DNA from: Eretmocerus hayati
Lineage: Eukaryota; Arthropoda; Insecta; Hymenoptera; Aphelinidae
Reading direction: 5' to 3'
Assembly: GCA_029851415.1 (NCBI GenBank)
Contig: CM056742.1
Coordinates: 146,697,121 to 146,761,120 of the forward strand
DNA length: 64,000 bases
The notes below the pieces were generated by a model. It was not told the origin of the DNA and ran no database searches. It worked only from the letters and a program-made list of their open reading frames with translations. Positions 39,118-49,681 of this stretch are shown here, in pieces (positions within the stretch are counted from its first letter, which is position 1; each line of letters begins with the position of its first letter). Made by a program: the position numbers and the translations under genes.

Positions 39118-39659
39118 TGAGCCACGAACCATGATGATTCGTAGTGAAATCGATCGTACTCAACTGATACAAACATTTCGAGTTAACGAGTTGTTTCACA
39201 TCATTTGATACTTGCTTGGTGACAGAATAAATGTCCTTATTTATTAGTACATCAGTATCATAGATGACCGTCACAGAAAATTTTTTACATTACCGACTCG
39301 TAGCGTCATTTCGTTGAATGTGTAATACTTTACACGTTGAATAGCACATATTTGTATGTTGTAATGTCGTTAAAAAATGAAATAAAAAATATCTAGATCA
39401 TAGGAAAAATTTCGACAGTGTTTCGAAATTCAATAAGAATTTTGAATATTCTAGGAATAGCGTGAAAAATAGCGATATAAAGAATAAAAAATGTAGTATT
39501 TTCGTATAATTACATGTTTTTGTAAATTAAAAAAAAATTGAAGATGAATATTTTGTTTCGTTCAAGACAAGAGCGAGTAGAATTGTAGAACAGTATTGGA
39601 AAAAAAAAAAATCTCATAAACATGGATGTACTCCATAAAAAATAGTTAGATTAAAAAGT

Positions 39660-40880
39660 AAAAGTTTCCTTCGAGCAGCCTCAGAGCTCGAGAATCACCT
39701 TATAAACTGAAGCCCACAAGCGTGATGCACAGGAGAAACTCCCGCAAACCCGTCGAGAATAAACAGCGATGAAGAGGAAAATTTGAATAGATAAGTTCCA
39801 TACGCAGGAAAAATATGGCCTTGCCCGGATATAACGACGGACGGACATATAATGCGCGTACCAAAACTTTCGACGAGCCACCCGCTTGGGTTATGAATAA
39901 CAAGTCCGAGCTGTTTCCAATAGGATTTTTTACGGGTCCCTAAAACCAACGAGTGAATACCATACAAGCATTGACACTCAGATTCAACCTCAATGTACAC
40001 TGAACATCAATTTTACAAAGGTAGAATGCGACTACAATATATGTACGACTTTAAAAAGGTCTCTACGAGAGTACGTACAAAATAAATGTCGGAATAATTT
40101 AGAAATATCTGCGAATGGTGGGGCAAGATAAGTCCATTCAACACAGGGGTGTGTCTCTAATAAGCAGCCTCGGGGGAGGCCGACCCCCATAAAATGAGCT
40201 TATTCATGAGAGGCTTGCAACAAGCACACTTACACAACCATATAACCCCCCAAACGTTCTCTTCCGTCGACGTTTATTGCTCCATTATGGAATCGCGCGA
40301 CAAGACTCCTTATACCTTCTCCAACCCTCTTCAGTTTATTTCCTCACCCTGAGCCGGAAATTCCAAAGCGGGAAACTTGCAAAAGAGGCTAGCCAACAGT
40401 CCTCAAAAGTCTGTTCTACAGATAAGGCGAAAGAAAGGGCAAGAAAAGGTGATCGGACCATTTCAAAACCGAGTTTCATCAGTATGGCAAAGTTTGTCGA
40501 GTTTGGTGCTCAAGGGTCGTCATCGTTTCTGAGATCTTGTATAGAGAGTTGATGAGTATCATAACAGTGAAACGGATGCTGTAGAAGTTGTTGAGTAGAT
40601 TTTGAAAGGACGTAAGGGTTGCGCGCCTTGCGCAAGCGCATTAAACCCGAGAACCCGGTCAATGTCAGAGAGTAATAGTTGGCACCCCAACGTGGGGCCA
40701 GCGAACTCTCTGCTGACGAAACGAAAGCACCAGCATAGAGAGCACCATCTGCAGCAGACTGCTCGACGCCTGCACCCGATGAAACGAGCAAACGCCCACG
40801 CGCCGTGTATACTACCAGTTGCATTCGAGAAGATTGGACGGTGGTGGCTGATGCAGTTTGGTATAAGTAGTACCTCGGCC
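39660..40880. promoter_or_regulatory. GC-rich intronic islands
   Basis: Islands at about 39660-39960 and 40200-40880 with CpG-rich mixed sequence. The second contains a 104-codon minus-strand frame (40510-40824) reading MQLVVYTARGRLLVSSGAGV, which ends without a convincing donor of phase 1, as would be needed to join the hinge 3 exon. They are possible regulatory DNA or an unrecognised internal first exon; confidence is low. Confidence 0.25.
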
Positions 40881-41208
40881 GAGACAGAATTTTAACTTGG
40901 GCAGATGGGTAGTTACCGAAATTATGAATTCAATGAGTGTTATTCTACTTTTTTGGTATGGCTATTATGCATGGAAAGTTTTGCAGTAGAATTAAATCGA
41001 AATTCGATATAAGATTTCTGTATAGTGATGGGATCAATGTGACTTTTACGCTTAAAAACTTTTCCTTGGATCCTGACTTTTGCAGTTCTTTGATCATGAT
41101 TTGACAGAACGATTGGACTCACCAGATATAATACGCAATTTAAAGTTTCCAGATGATTCTTTGCATGACACTACTCAGCATAAATGATGATTGATAGAAT
41201 TTATATCG

Positions 41209-41220
41209 CCCCCCCCCCCC
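41209..41220 (+). repeat. Poly(C) tract
   Basis: A homopolymer run of twelve C in AT-rich intron. Its length may be uncertain in the assembly. Confidence 0.9.
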
Positions 41221-42299
41221 GCAAATTTTGGAAGTAAATAGGTTGATTCGTTTTCAGACCTTCACAGACAATTTGTCTATCAAGATGATGAAAGAGAAAA
41301 CAATTAACACATACTGTCAATAATTCTTTCTTTCTTGGGTAAGAGTTACATGTAGCAAGCACTGATTTTCAAAGTTAGCCAGATAATACAAAATCATTCA
41401 TCGTACTGAAGCGAGTGATATTTTTCAATGTTCCTCGTATACGAATTCTTCTGATTTCTAGAATGAGCTGAAATTTTTTTCGTTGAACTTTCGTTGGAGG
41501 GAATTTTTGTAACTCCCATCCAATAGGATCTTGATAAGACTCTGGCTCAGGATTCTTTGCTACAGCTATAACTGGATTTCCATAACACGCACCGGCGACC
41601 AACCGTTTCCAAGCGGAGTTACATATTAGCATGCAAAAAGCAATGTCGCTCTGGCAGATTGAATGGAATACGACTTTAGCACGTAGTTAATTAAAACTTC
41701 GATTGATCCACTCGCAGTCCATTTTTTACAATAAAGGATTGCTGTAATCATCACCAAGAAAGGAATACTGAATGTGATTCAATGTCACAACATTACGGGT
41801 CGGAAATAATGAAAATCAATGTGTGATAATTTGCTTGTTCAATCTCATTACCGCATAAAGTATGAATAGTCGACAGAACAATCATTTAGATGAATCATCA
41901 AACTCTGACATCAATTATTCCAAATTCAACTCAACCAATGATAAAAATCTCAGATGGAAGACTCTGATTACGACTTGCACTTATCAATATCGAGGTCACT
42001 CATTTTCCACACGAAAAAGTAAGAATTTTAGACCTTGCTGTCACGTCAGTGTAAAGTTGGAAAAAATATTCGATTTGCACTCATTCAATATTCGGACACT
42101 GGTACCCATTTAAATTTGAATCTTTTCGAAACCGATAAAGATAGAAAAAGTACTTTGACCAAGTAAATAAAAATGCCCTCTTTTAAATAGGTTCAATATT
42201 CTGGCCTGGCTGTTCAACTGTTCATTCCATATTTAAAATAGCAAAAGGATTGAAATGGATGAGACATTTTCTCTTCTCTCGCAATTGCAATATTGATCA

Positions 42300-43640
42300 T
42301 GGGAACATTTTCTTGGCGAACCGAGGTCTATCTGTATATCTGCTTGAGACGTGCACGCGCGCGGATCGGAAAACGAGAGAGCTGGTGTGAACGGCACCGA
42401 GTATGAGAGAGTGAGATCTAATCCCTGCAAGAACGGCAAAGTTAAAAGATATCATGGGACGCGAGGCGAGAAAGGAAGAAAAATGACGAGTACATGATGG
42501 ACGAAGAGAACGAAAATATTGGAAGAGATGCGAGTATAAAGTGAAAAGAAGAAAAATAGTGTACACATTTTTCAATCTCAGAGTTTGCGGGCTTCTCTAC
42601 TGATATTTTAATGGGAGAACGACCGGAATGAGTAGGAATAGTGGTGAAATAAAAAAACGCAGGTGGAATGAGAGAAAAATCGTGCTCTGCATCATCATTG
42701 GAAGTCTATGATTTATTATGCCTCGAGAGTCAGAAAAAAAGAGAAGAAGAGGATATCAAATGAAGCTCTATTTCAGGAAATCGGAACAAAGTCAGAAAAG
42801 TTTTTGAAATATTTTCTTTCCCATTTTTCGAAACTATATTACCTCAGATATGTAGTCCGGGACAAAGCTAAAAAGGGATAGATATGATGTTCTAAGGACG
42901 CTAAAGAAAATAGAAGACTCCTGGCTCAGCAGAGTACCGTGCAAGCTCTCGTATATTCATCACGCGAATAAGGGAACTATTACTGAATCGAAAATTCGGA
43001 ATGGCCACAAATAGATGTTTGTTCGGTTTCGTAAAATTGAATCTAATTTGAAGCGAGCTGAGCTCAGATCCCTATTTCCTCAAAGTTGCAATTACTAATA
43101 ATAAATCTTTTCAAAATTCTGAGAATTTCGCAATTCATAATGAAATAAGAGGTTCACAGTAACGCTCATAGTGCCTCGCCATCGTTACGTCGTAATTAGA
43201 TCGGTTACCAAAACTGTCATATCACCTTACCCAACGAAAGCTCCGGAAGCGTGCTAAGCGACCAAAACGGAAAATACAACAGCATCAACCGAAGCATCTT
43301 GCCTTCATTTCCCCACTCGAGAGCGGAGACACACGTTTCTGATCCCCACACCATTTCTACAGCCAGCACATGCACCATCAGAACCAACTATACAAACCGG
43401 AAAATATCGAGCGCTAGAGGAATTCGCGCTCGGATGGTGTGAGAAGCAGCATCGCTGGCGGCGTGAACAAAAAGCGACTCCAAGGTATGGGATGCGCCAC
43501 CAGGCCGCGAGGGACGCAGGCAGAATTTAATGCGCACGGGGGGGTGGCAGAATGGCGATAAATTTGGGAAGTGGCTCTCTACAGAGAGCCTGCCAGGAGC
43601 AGTGTCCCCCTTTATCCCATCCCCAAAACTCTACTATTAA
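42300..43640. promoter_or_regulatory. GC-richer islands next to repeat-19 exons
   Basis: Two islands, about 42300-42500 (GCACGCGCGCGGATCGG) and 43140-43640 (CpG-rich with GGGGGGGTGGCAG near 43539), lie 0.8-2.1 kb downstream of the exon ending at 44416 in gene orientation. They are placed where an internal promoter feeding hinge 3 could sit. No TATA/initiator pair or first exon was confirmed. Confidence 0.25.
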
Positions 43641-44415
43641 TGTCTATGTATATCTATAGTTTAGATGAGAGAGAGCTGCACACCTGACTTATTGCCTCAG
43701 ACTCTGAGCCGAATGTGATTTTTCCAGACGACGAAATGACACCCGGTGAACGAGCTTGCTCATACTTACGAGAAGCGATTTTGTCGTTAGAGATGTCTTT
43801 GAGAGATTTGAGCTACGGATAATACCAGATAATTGATATACGCGGCATGAGCAAAGCCTTGGAAGAAATCGACCGGAAATATGAGGCTTCGGGAACTATA
43901 TCCTATCTATGAGAAAATTCCTGGATGAGCCGTGGTATTTTTCAAATCGAAAAGAGCTCGGCTACAATAACTCGCCACACGTTTTCTCTAGATCTGCTGA
44001 ATGCTTTCGCCTGAGATTTTTCACAGCCATATATCTGAAGATGATAATTCACTGGATTTCGTTTCTTGGGGGGATTCGAGTGCGAAATTGGACTGCGTAG
44101 GATGCGATTCATTACATCCAAGTTCATCTTTTCGAACAAATTCCGGTTTCAGCCTTCCCTCTTTATTCGCATCTCGACTGAATTGCTCGCTTTCTTTCTC
44201 GACGTAGTCAGTCTGCCAGCCATCTATTTTTGAGATTTTTCGACATACGAGTAATAATCATACTTTATGTCGGCCGTTGCGAGATTAATTGTCGAAATAA
44301 ATTATACAAAAGAATAATTCAAAGTTTCTGTAGGATCGGGTGACACAGAATTCATAACCCAACCCCATTACAGATGAACACGTTCAATGAATTCAGAAGG
44401 ACTATAAGAACTCAC

Positions 44416-44515
44416 CTTTCTGCTGTATCGAAGCAACGGACGGCGAAGTTACTTGTCCTGGATCATCTCGATGCTTCAAGCTGTTCCAGTCGTCTCTCAG
44501 TTTCCTCATTTTTTC
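44416..44515 (-). CDS. Dys: Dystrophin exon: repeat 19, helix C end
   Basis: The exon is 100 nt. Acceptor ccatttgcag, phase 0 start, donor gtgagt after one base of the next codon. It encodes EKMRKLRDDWNSLKHR with the conserved helix-C Trp, then DDPGQVTSPSVASIQQK, a Ser/Pro-containing exit into hinge 3. The vertebrate equivalent has KLEDLSSEWKAV followed by its hinge. The last base pairs with the hinge 3 exon 34 kb away. Confidence 0.92.
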
Positions 44516-44665
44516 CTGCAAATGGAAGTCATATTAAACTTTAAGGTCTTGTCGCTCACTGAAATTTTACGGACACTTTAGCAGATGTACCGAGATAAAG
44601 CTGATGTGGCAAATTAAATGAACACAGTTGGACTGCTTTATTCAAACTACAGAAGGGAGACTTAC

Positions 44666-44773
44666 TTGAAGTTCCAGGGAGACCGTCTGTTTTGCGGCTT
44701 CGCATTCCTTTTCCAAGTTTATATAATTCTCCAATACGTCTTTCACTTCCATTTGCCGGTCTTCAACGCTAGC
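44666..44773 (-). CDS. Dys: Dystrophin exon: repeat 19, helix B
   Basis: The exon is 108 nt (36 codons), phase 0 at both ends, acceptor cacgatgttacag, donor gtaagt. It encodes ASVEDRQMEVKDVLENY followed by INLEKECEAAKQTVSLELQ. The pattern DRQMEVKDVLE corresponds to AKQPDVEEILSKG in vertebrate repeat 19. It is strongly amphipathic. Confidence 0.93.
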
Positions 44774-45186
44774 CTGTAACATCGTGCACAAATACTTTAG
44801 CACTTAAAGTCTTCCCAACTTTTATTCTAATCCACTGGGATCTGCGTAGACTTTTTAATTTTGCGAAGATTGATTTCATATTTGAAACATCAATTTTGCA
44901 CCAATATTCAGAGAATCGTTCACGTCGTTGAACTTAATTGAATGAAATCTTGGAAAATTGTTCACCACAATACACAAAAAGTTAGCTTGTTTCACGACAA
45001 TCAGAACAAGTTTATTACTAGAGAGACTAAATCTGTTAAATTTGGTACATTTGAACTGAACTAAAAGTAGTTTGAATTACTGCTGGAAACGTATGACATT
45101 GTGAGAACATTTGTAGAGAAACTGTTGAGAGCCGGAAGCGACACGTGCAGTTGAGAGGATCGAGGGTACTTTGTCGGTAAGCGCAC

Positions 45187-45363
45187 CATTATAGCCTCGA
45201 TAGTTTTGAGCCGGTCTGGTTGTGACGATTCTCGTACAGTGTTGAGCTTTGAATGGGTTCCCGCCACCCAGATCCAAACGCTATTCAAGCTCTGCATGTA
45301 CTTCTTCAGTGAGGTCAATTTACTCTCCACATACTCTTTGTGAGTGGAAATGCCTCCATGAGC
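45187..45363 (-). CDS. Dys: Dystrophin exon: repeat 19, helix A
   Basis: The exon is 177 nt (59 codons), phase 0 at both ends. It encodes AHGGISTHKEYVESKLTSL and SLNSVWIWVAGTHSKLNTV and ends RLKTIEAIM before the donor gtgcgc. The frame stays open beyond, to 45061, but using the later GT at 45080 would create a stop in the next exon and a repeat about 35 residues too long. The donor at 45186 gives the normal Trp-to-Trp spacing of roughly 77 residues. The donor is therefore inferred from repeat length and phase. Confidence 0.85.
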
Positions 45364-45632
45364 CTGGAAAAAGTTGAATGAAGTGCTTGATATTTGATTG
45401 TGGGTGAATTAGTATGCAATTTCACAGAAAGTAACTTGTCGGGCACAGAACATTACCCGTGAACATTATTCAAAAGAGAAGTAGATGAATTTTCTGAGTT
45501 TGGTCGTTATTAAGGTTTATGATATTAAGCTTGGTCGCTACTATCTCATATTCGGGGGGAAGAAGTGTCACGGCAATGTTTTTCAAGAACAGGAGGAGAA
45601 GAAAAGTTAGATTAAACGCAGACATTACATAC

Positions 45633-45746
45633 CTTTTCAAGATTAACAAGTAATTTATTGCACTCATCCTCGCTTGCGTCCGGGTTCTGTTGATTTTTCA
45701 GGTCATGTATCTCCTTAATTTGATCTGCGAGTTCTTTTTCCTTCGC
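45633..45746 (-). CDS. Dys: Dystrophin exon: repeat 18, helices B-C
   Basis: The exon is 114 nt (38 codons), phase 0 at both ends, acceptor catcattttcaag, donor gtatgt. It encodes AKEKELADQIKEIHDLKNQQ followed by NPDASEDECNKLLVNLEK. Charged heptads are typical of a repeat. It sits between the exon carrying VNSLLTSTANPSDD and the repeat 19 exon. Confidence 0.92.
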
Positions 45747-46755
45747 CTTGAAAATGATGAATGAGATGAGACCGTGTTACGCGAAATGAAAGATATTGTA
45801 CCAACATCATTCAAAATCAACAACCAAGATGAAGAAAATACACTTATTGCATCCACATAATAATTATTTGCGAGCCCATACGATCTTGCTTTTTACGACC
45901 TAGTGGTTCAAGCATTTGTATTCAATGAGACGGCGCACTGAGGTGAAGAAGAAAATCCAAATTGGTAACTCGATATCAGATATTTGTATAATATTGCAGC
46001 GGCAATATACCGACACATGGATTGATAAATAATTGAAATTCAATAACCTCCCGGTCATCCAACGAGTTAGCCTATGCCAGCGCAAGAGTTCGTTGATCGG
46101 AAAGAGCAACATCGTACACGAGCGGGCCTACACTAAATTTAGACAGGGCAAGTTGCGCGGCCAGTGTATCATCAGTACCAAATGAGTTTGCGAGGGATAA
46201 GGTGTATTTCGTTGGGAAGTTTGCTTCAAAGCCCAAAGGGCCGATACTGCAGGCCAGAGCAATCAACAATTTTATATATGAAACACCCCGCATAGCTACT
46301 ATTACAAGGAAGCGCCAAGTAAATCATGTCCATTCGTTTTGGATTGAATCAGAAAATTTCAAAGAGATTATCAAGTAGTAGTAACAATATAATACAGTAA
46401 TAGTAGTGACAAATAATTCTCAGGAGTATATTCTGATATTCATGGTGTTTCATTGAATCCGTCGATCACGATTACGGGGAAAATTAAAAAAATAAAGGAT
46501 TGATTTGATTATTCTTTAAAACATGGTAATAATTACTAAACAGATTCGATCATTTCGACCCTCGATGAGCATGACAACAATTGTAAGTTTCGACGGCATA
46601 AGTGGATCAATGGATCTCTAATGAACTACATTAGCTCGCACAGCTCGACCGATACAGCCCGATCAGTAGCCTAAATAGTTGACACACATATCTCGGAATA
46701 ATTGGGAGTCTCCGCAAGCCTAAGATGCATCAGAGTTCACTCGCAAGACACTCAC
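45747..46755. other. 1-kb intron within repeat 18
   Basis: This intron contains one open frame with coding-like composition on the minus strand (46072-46293, listed separately). The remainder is AT-rich without recognisable features. Confidence 0.6.
46072..46293 (-). CDS. Candidate small ORF with signal-peptide-like start
   Basis: This is a 73-codon frame on the gene strand. It starts MRGVSYIKLLIALACSIGPL, a short basic start plus a hydrophobic core that resembles a secretory signal peptide, followed by GFEANFPTKYTLSLANSFGT and ending SDQRTLALA. G+C and third-position choice look coding compared with the flanks. I do not recognise the family. The final TAG is preceded by GGCA, so GCATAG could also be an acceptor for a 24-nt in-frame dystrophin micro-exon (ANSLDDRE, donor gttatt). 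Either reading needs transcripts; chance is also possible. Confidence 0.25.
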   Translation of the reverse strand: MRGVSYIKLLIALACSIGPLGFEANFPTKYTLSLANSFGTDDTLAAQLALSKFSVGPLVYDVALSDQRTLALA

Positions 46756-46900
46756 CTTAACCATGGACAGCCTTATCGAGAGCGACGTGTCATCTGATGG
46801 ATTGGCCGTGGATGTCAATAACGAGTTGACCTGGGTAACCAGGTTCGTTGCCCCATCCACTATCTGCTTGGGCGTTCTCTGCTTGCCCATAGCTCCGGAC
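46756..46900 (-). CDS. Dys: Dystrophin exon: repeat 18, helix A
   Basis: The exon is 145 nt. Acceptor ctcgaattgccag at 46901; it supplies the last base of an Arg codon (AG|G), then encodes SGAMGKQRTPKQIVDGATNL and VTQVNSLLTSTANPSDD and ends LSIRLSMVK before donor gtgagt. Phase agrees with the exon above (ends AG) and the exon below. The same frame stays open upstream of the acceptor to an ATG at 46980, listed as an alternative first exon. Confidence 0.9.
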
Positions 46901-46980
46901 CTGGCAATTCGAGAACGAAGATTTTTTTTAACTCGCGTCAACATTTCGCACTCGTTACCACTAACTCCGTTACTAATCAT
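46756..46980 (-). CDS. Dys: Candidate alternative first exon of a short Dys isoform
   Basis: Reading through the internal acceptor, the frame extends 5' to an ATG at 46980 (MISNGVSGNECEMLTRVKKN, then LRSRIAR joining SGAMGKQR). An in-frame stop lies 12 nt upstream of the ATG. A GC-richer stretch up to about 47280, with initiator-like GCAGTCT and TTCAGTAGG on the minus strand, could be its promoter and leader. A protein starting here would keep repeats 18 onward, a size in the range of the fly Dp186-type products. That comparison is from general knowledge, and transcript support is lacking. Confidence 0.45.
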
Positions 46981-47290
46981 TAAACGTCCTTAAATATTCC
47001 AACAACTCAAGCCGAAAGAAGTGTGTTTTCGTCAACACTTTGAATACACGCGGTATATACAATGGCAGTAGAGGCCGGTTTGAACGTGTCTATTACTACT
47101 ACGGTGGGAAGACGCGAGACATGACGATGAACGCGCGACGGCCTACTGAAATAGACTTCAGAGGAGGAAGTCGTGCTTTCAGAGCTTTTCGTTCATCGCA
47201 AACATCAGACTGCACGGAGAAGATACTGATGCAACGGAGACAGAGATAATATACTTGGAGAACGTAAACACGTGGTTTATACTTCTTCGT
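46981..47290 (-). promoter_or_regulatory. Candidate internal promoter and leader
   Basis: This stretch lies directly upstream (gene orientation) of the ATG at 46980. It is GC-richer than typical introns of this gene and contains two TCAGT/CAGTC-type insect initiator motifs on the minus strand (around 47205 and 47152). No TATA box is at the expected distance. A role as promoter is inferred from the open first-exon frame and composition. Confidence 0.3.
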
Positions 47291-47367
47291 GGGCCGAGCT
47301 ATTTTAGCCTTCTCTAATACCCACTATTAGATACTTTTTGTACACAGACGCATTGAGTAATATATAC

Positions 47368-47987
47368 CTGCTCTTGACGGCGTTCCAGTCTGTGACGAAG
47401 CCTTGCCACCTTTCTCTTAGATCATCGATGACACTCTGCCAGTCTTTAACGTCGAGTGGTGAAGATCGGCTAGTAATATCGGCAATATTTGCACCGATGG
47501 AGTTCATTGATCTGAGCATTCGTGGTACCTCGTGTTCGAGTTCTAACATACGTGCTCGGTTAATTTTGCTGTGAGGATTGGAGGCAATTTCTTTGAGCGA
47601 AACCTCCATCTTTAGTAGACCATCGTCAAAGTTCCAACAGGAGTTGCGGAGCTCATTGAGCTTTTCGTTACACTTAGCCCAGCGATTGTAGCGCTCGATG
47701 TAGCATTGATTCACCATGGTCCATTCCTTCTTTAGGTTGTCGTTTGCGTGACGAGCTTGTTCGCTATCTGCTACACTGTCCCATAAGTAACCCATCTCCT
47801 CTACGCTGGGTTTGAGTATGCCTAAGGCACTGCTTATCTTTTTCAAGCAGTCGTCCTGATCAGTGAATAACTCGAAGTCCTTGCCACTGAGTGGCGTAGA
47901 GTTGAGTGATTTGGATAGGGTGGCAATGCCTTCGCGCAGCTTACCCGCTCGGGTTACAAAGTCCTGCACGCTTATGCCACCAATTGG
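47368..47987 (-). CDS. Dys: Dystrophin exon: repeats 16 and 17
   Basis: This is the largest exon of the window, 620 nt, phase 0 start (acceptor tttctcttcccag), ending after two bases AG before gtatat. It encodes 206 residues: PIGGISVQDFVTRAGKL, the linker and helix A of repeat 16; SGKDFELFTDQDDCLKKISS, matching vertebrate CAKDFEDLFKQEESLKNI; EWTMVNQCYIERYNRW, helix C; then repeat 17 with FDDGLLKMEVSL and LRERWQGFVTDWNAV. The intronless stretch over two repeats contrasts with the fragmented repeats on either side. Confidence 0.96.
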
Positions 47988-48394
47988 CTGGGAAGAGAAA
48001 ATTAAATTTTTAATTTAACCGACAATAGCAGTCAACGACTTATTCGGAATATTATATTTGTTGGAGAAAAATAAATACGTTGCGTAAAAAAAGGATATTT
48101 GTGAACTTGCAGCGGGTAATATTTGAAATGACACATGGAGTGATACTCCAGTCAATTTGATGAGTCCAATATAAACTCGATTGCCAAATTTTGTTTCATG
48201 ATATATTTCAACAGAAAGTTATGAATTCAAAACCCTTATCGTTTTCATAATTGCATTATTATGTAAATGTGAAAACTTTTTTCGGGCACTACTAAACGAT
48301 TGTAGGCCTTATCATACACTACATTTTTAGATTTGAGGACCGTGTTTACATTTGGGGATGTTACAAAAGCACTTAAGAGAATCAGCAAACCAAC
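47988..48394. other. Short intron (407 bp)
   Basis: AT-rich intron between the repeat 15 and repeat 16 exons. Nothing else was recognised. Confidence 0.8.
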
Positions 48395-48913
48395 CTGTAA
48401 CTCAACTTTCTTGTCGTTGTGCTGCTTGTCCTTATCTCTGCTACCACTGAATCGTTTGAAATGCGAGCTGATTTCATGCCAGCGACTATTGATGCTGTAG
48501 TAAATGCTTTCATTATGAGCAATGTTGAGTCTTTTGAGTTCACTCGCATGCTGATTGATTTGATCCATCTGTCTCTGTCGCTCGTCAAATTCCAAGGTGA
48601 ACGCCTCAAGCTTACCCTCGTGGTTATTGGCCTGTTCGAGCTTCTGAGATGCACCGAGCAACCACTCATCAAGCTCTCGACAGAGCTGTTCATAGGAACG
48701 AAGTGAATCTTCAGCTTTGAGTGCTTGTGCGCGCTTTGTCTCGCATTCCTGCATTGCTTGATGCCACTTTGCACGTAATCGGTCCTGATGCTCGCGCTTG
48801 ATCTTATCAGCTCTATCCTGGTCCATCGAATGTACACGCATAACAAGACCGTCACCACGGCTTATGAGACTTGCCGCATCTGGAGCTAGACTGCTTATTT
48901 CTCCCTTCAAGAT
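48395..48913 (-). CDS. Dys: Dystrophin exon: repeat 14 end and repeat 15
   Basis: The exon is 519 nt (173 codons), phase 0 at both ends, acceptor gaatgggaatg...ttcctcag reversed at 48914, donor gttggt. It encodes ILKGEISSLAPDAASLISRG and DRADKIKREHQDRLRAKWHQ (helix C of repeat 14), then LCRELDEWLLGASQKLEQ (helix A), FDERQRQMDQINQHASELKR (B) and INSRWHEISSHFKRFSG (C) of repeat 15, matching vertebrate LSKRWREIESKFAQF. It ends KKVELQ. Confidence 0.96.
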
Positions 48914-49060
48914 CTGAGGAATGGGAATGATTCAAAAATGATTCTCGCGTATACCTTCGTATTTGTAAAATCATGTACGTAATGGAATCCGTTGAATTAA
49001 CAAAACTACAATCTCTTACAGGGAAAATTGAAAATATCAAATTTTGCATGATATAGTTAC

Positions 49061-49297
49061 CTCAAGCCGTTTGGCAGGGTCTCTCTCGTTGTTGACCCCA
49101 CCGACCGTCATGAGCATGATATCCATGCGGCTGAGCATCTGTTGAGCTAGTTCTTCAAATTCAATTATTTCTCGTTCGAGAGCAGCCCTTGATACTCTGC
49201 CAGTTTTCAGTGGTAATTGTGGCAGCTTCCTTTCGTTCAACAACTTCCTTTCCTGTATGGCATTCGTTACACGCTGATGGGCCTTCTCTATCTCAAT
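49061..49297 (-). CDS. Dys: Dystrophin exon: repeat 14, first half
   Basis: The exon is 237 nt (79 codons), phase 0 at both ends, acceptor tttttctgtaattcatag, donor gtaact. It encodes IEIEKAHQRVTNAIQERKLL, then ERKLPQLPLKTGRVSRAALE, then REIIEFEELAQQMLSRMDIM, and ends NNERDPAKRLE. It corresponds to the PLKELEQFNSDIQKLLEPLE region of vertebrate repeat 14. This is the common acceptor exon: it can be joined by the repeat 13 exon (55055) in long isoforms or by the alternative exon at 49682, both in phase 0. Confidence 0.94.
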
Positions 49298-49681
49298 CTA
49301 TGAATTACAGAAAAACAAAAATTCATACTATGCCAAACCTCTTATCTAACTTCTTTATTCCATGCACTACCACTACCCAAAGTTAAAAAGCGCTCTTTGA
49401 CATGCAATAAAAAGACTTCATGCAATCGAGTACATTATGTAAGAAAAGCGATAGTATGAGAAGGATGCCTGACCACACCAGTCTTGTTCCACTGGTGCGT
49501 ATCCAGACAATATGCAGCGCACGTGCATAAACTGAACATTATTATGATAATCTGCGAATGGCGACTGTGGCGGGCGCTCTTGTAGATGCAGCGCCAGCCT
49601 TCTGTAGCTCAACCACTCAACGAGCCACACTCCTGGCACATTATCATTTTCCGTATCAGCCCTAATCGGTATATATTATAC
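49298..49681. other. Intron (384 bp)
   Basis: Intron between the alternative exon 49682-50491 and the repeat 14 exon. No other feature was recognised. Confidence 0.7.

Larger units (their letters stand above)
10301..44415. other. 34-kb intron upstream of hinge 3
   Basis: The exon ending at 44416 (phase 1, one base g) joins the exon starting at 10300 (two bases aa) to make a Glu codon, so no constitutive exon is needed between them. The intron carries the retrotransposon relic, SINE, MITEs, palindromes and GC-rich islands listed separately. Stretches between those features, for example 10640-16200, 23800-25100, 31100-33500 and 33900-35900, show only AT-rich sequence with scattered short open frames. 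In vertebrates the Dp140 promoter lies upstream of this same hinge, so an internal promoter here is plausible but unproven. Confidence 0.75.

Noticed and set aside
45061..45186. Extension of the repeat 19 exon to the donor at 45080
   Set aside because: It would put the next exon out of frame with an immediate TAG and make the repeat too long.
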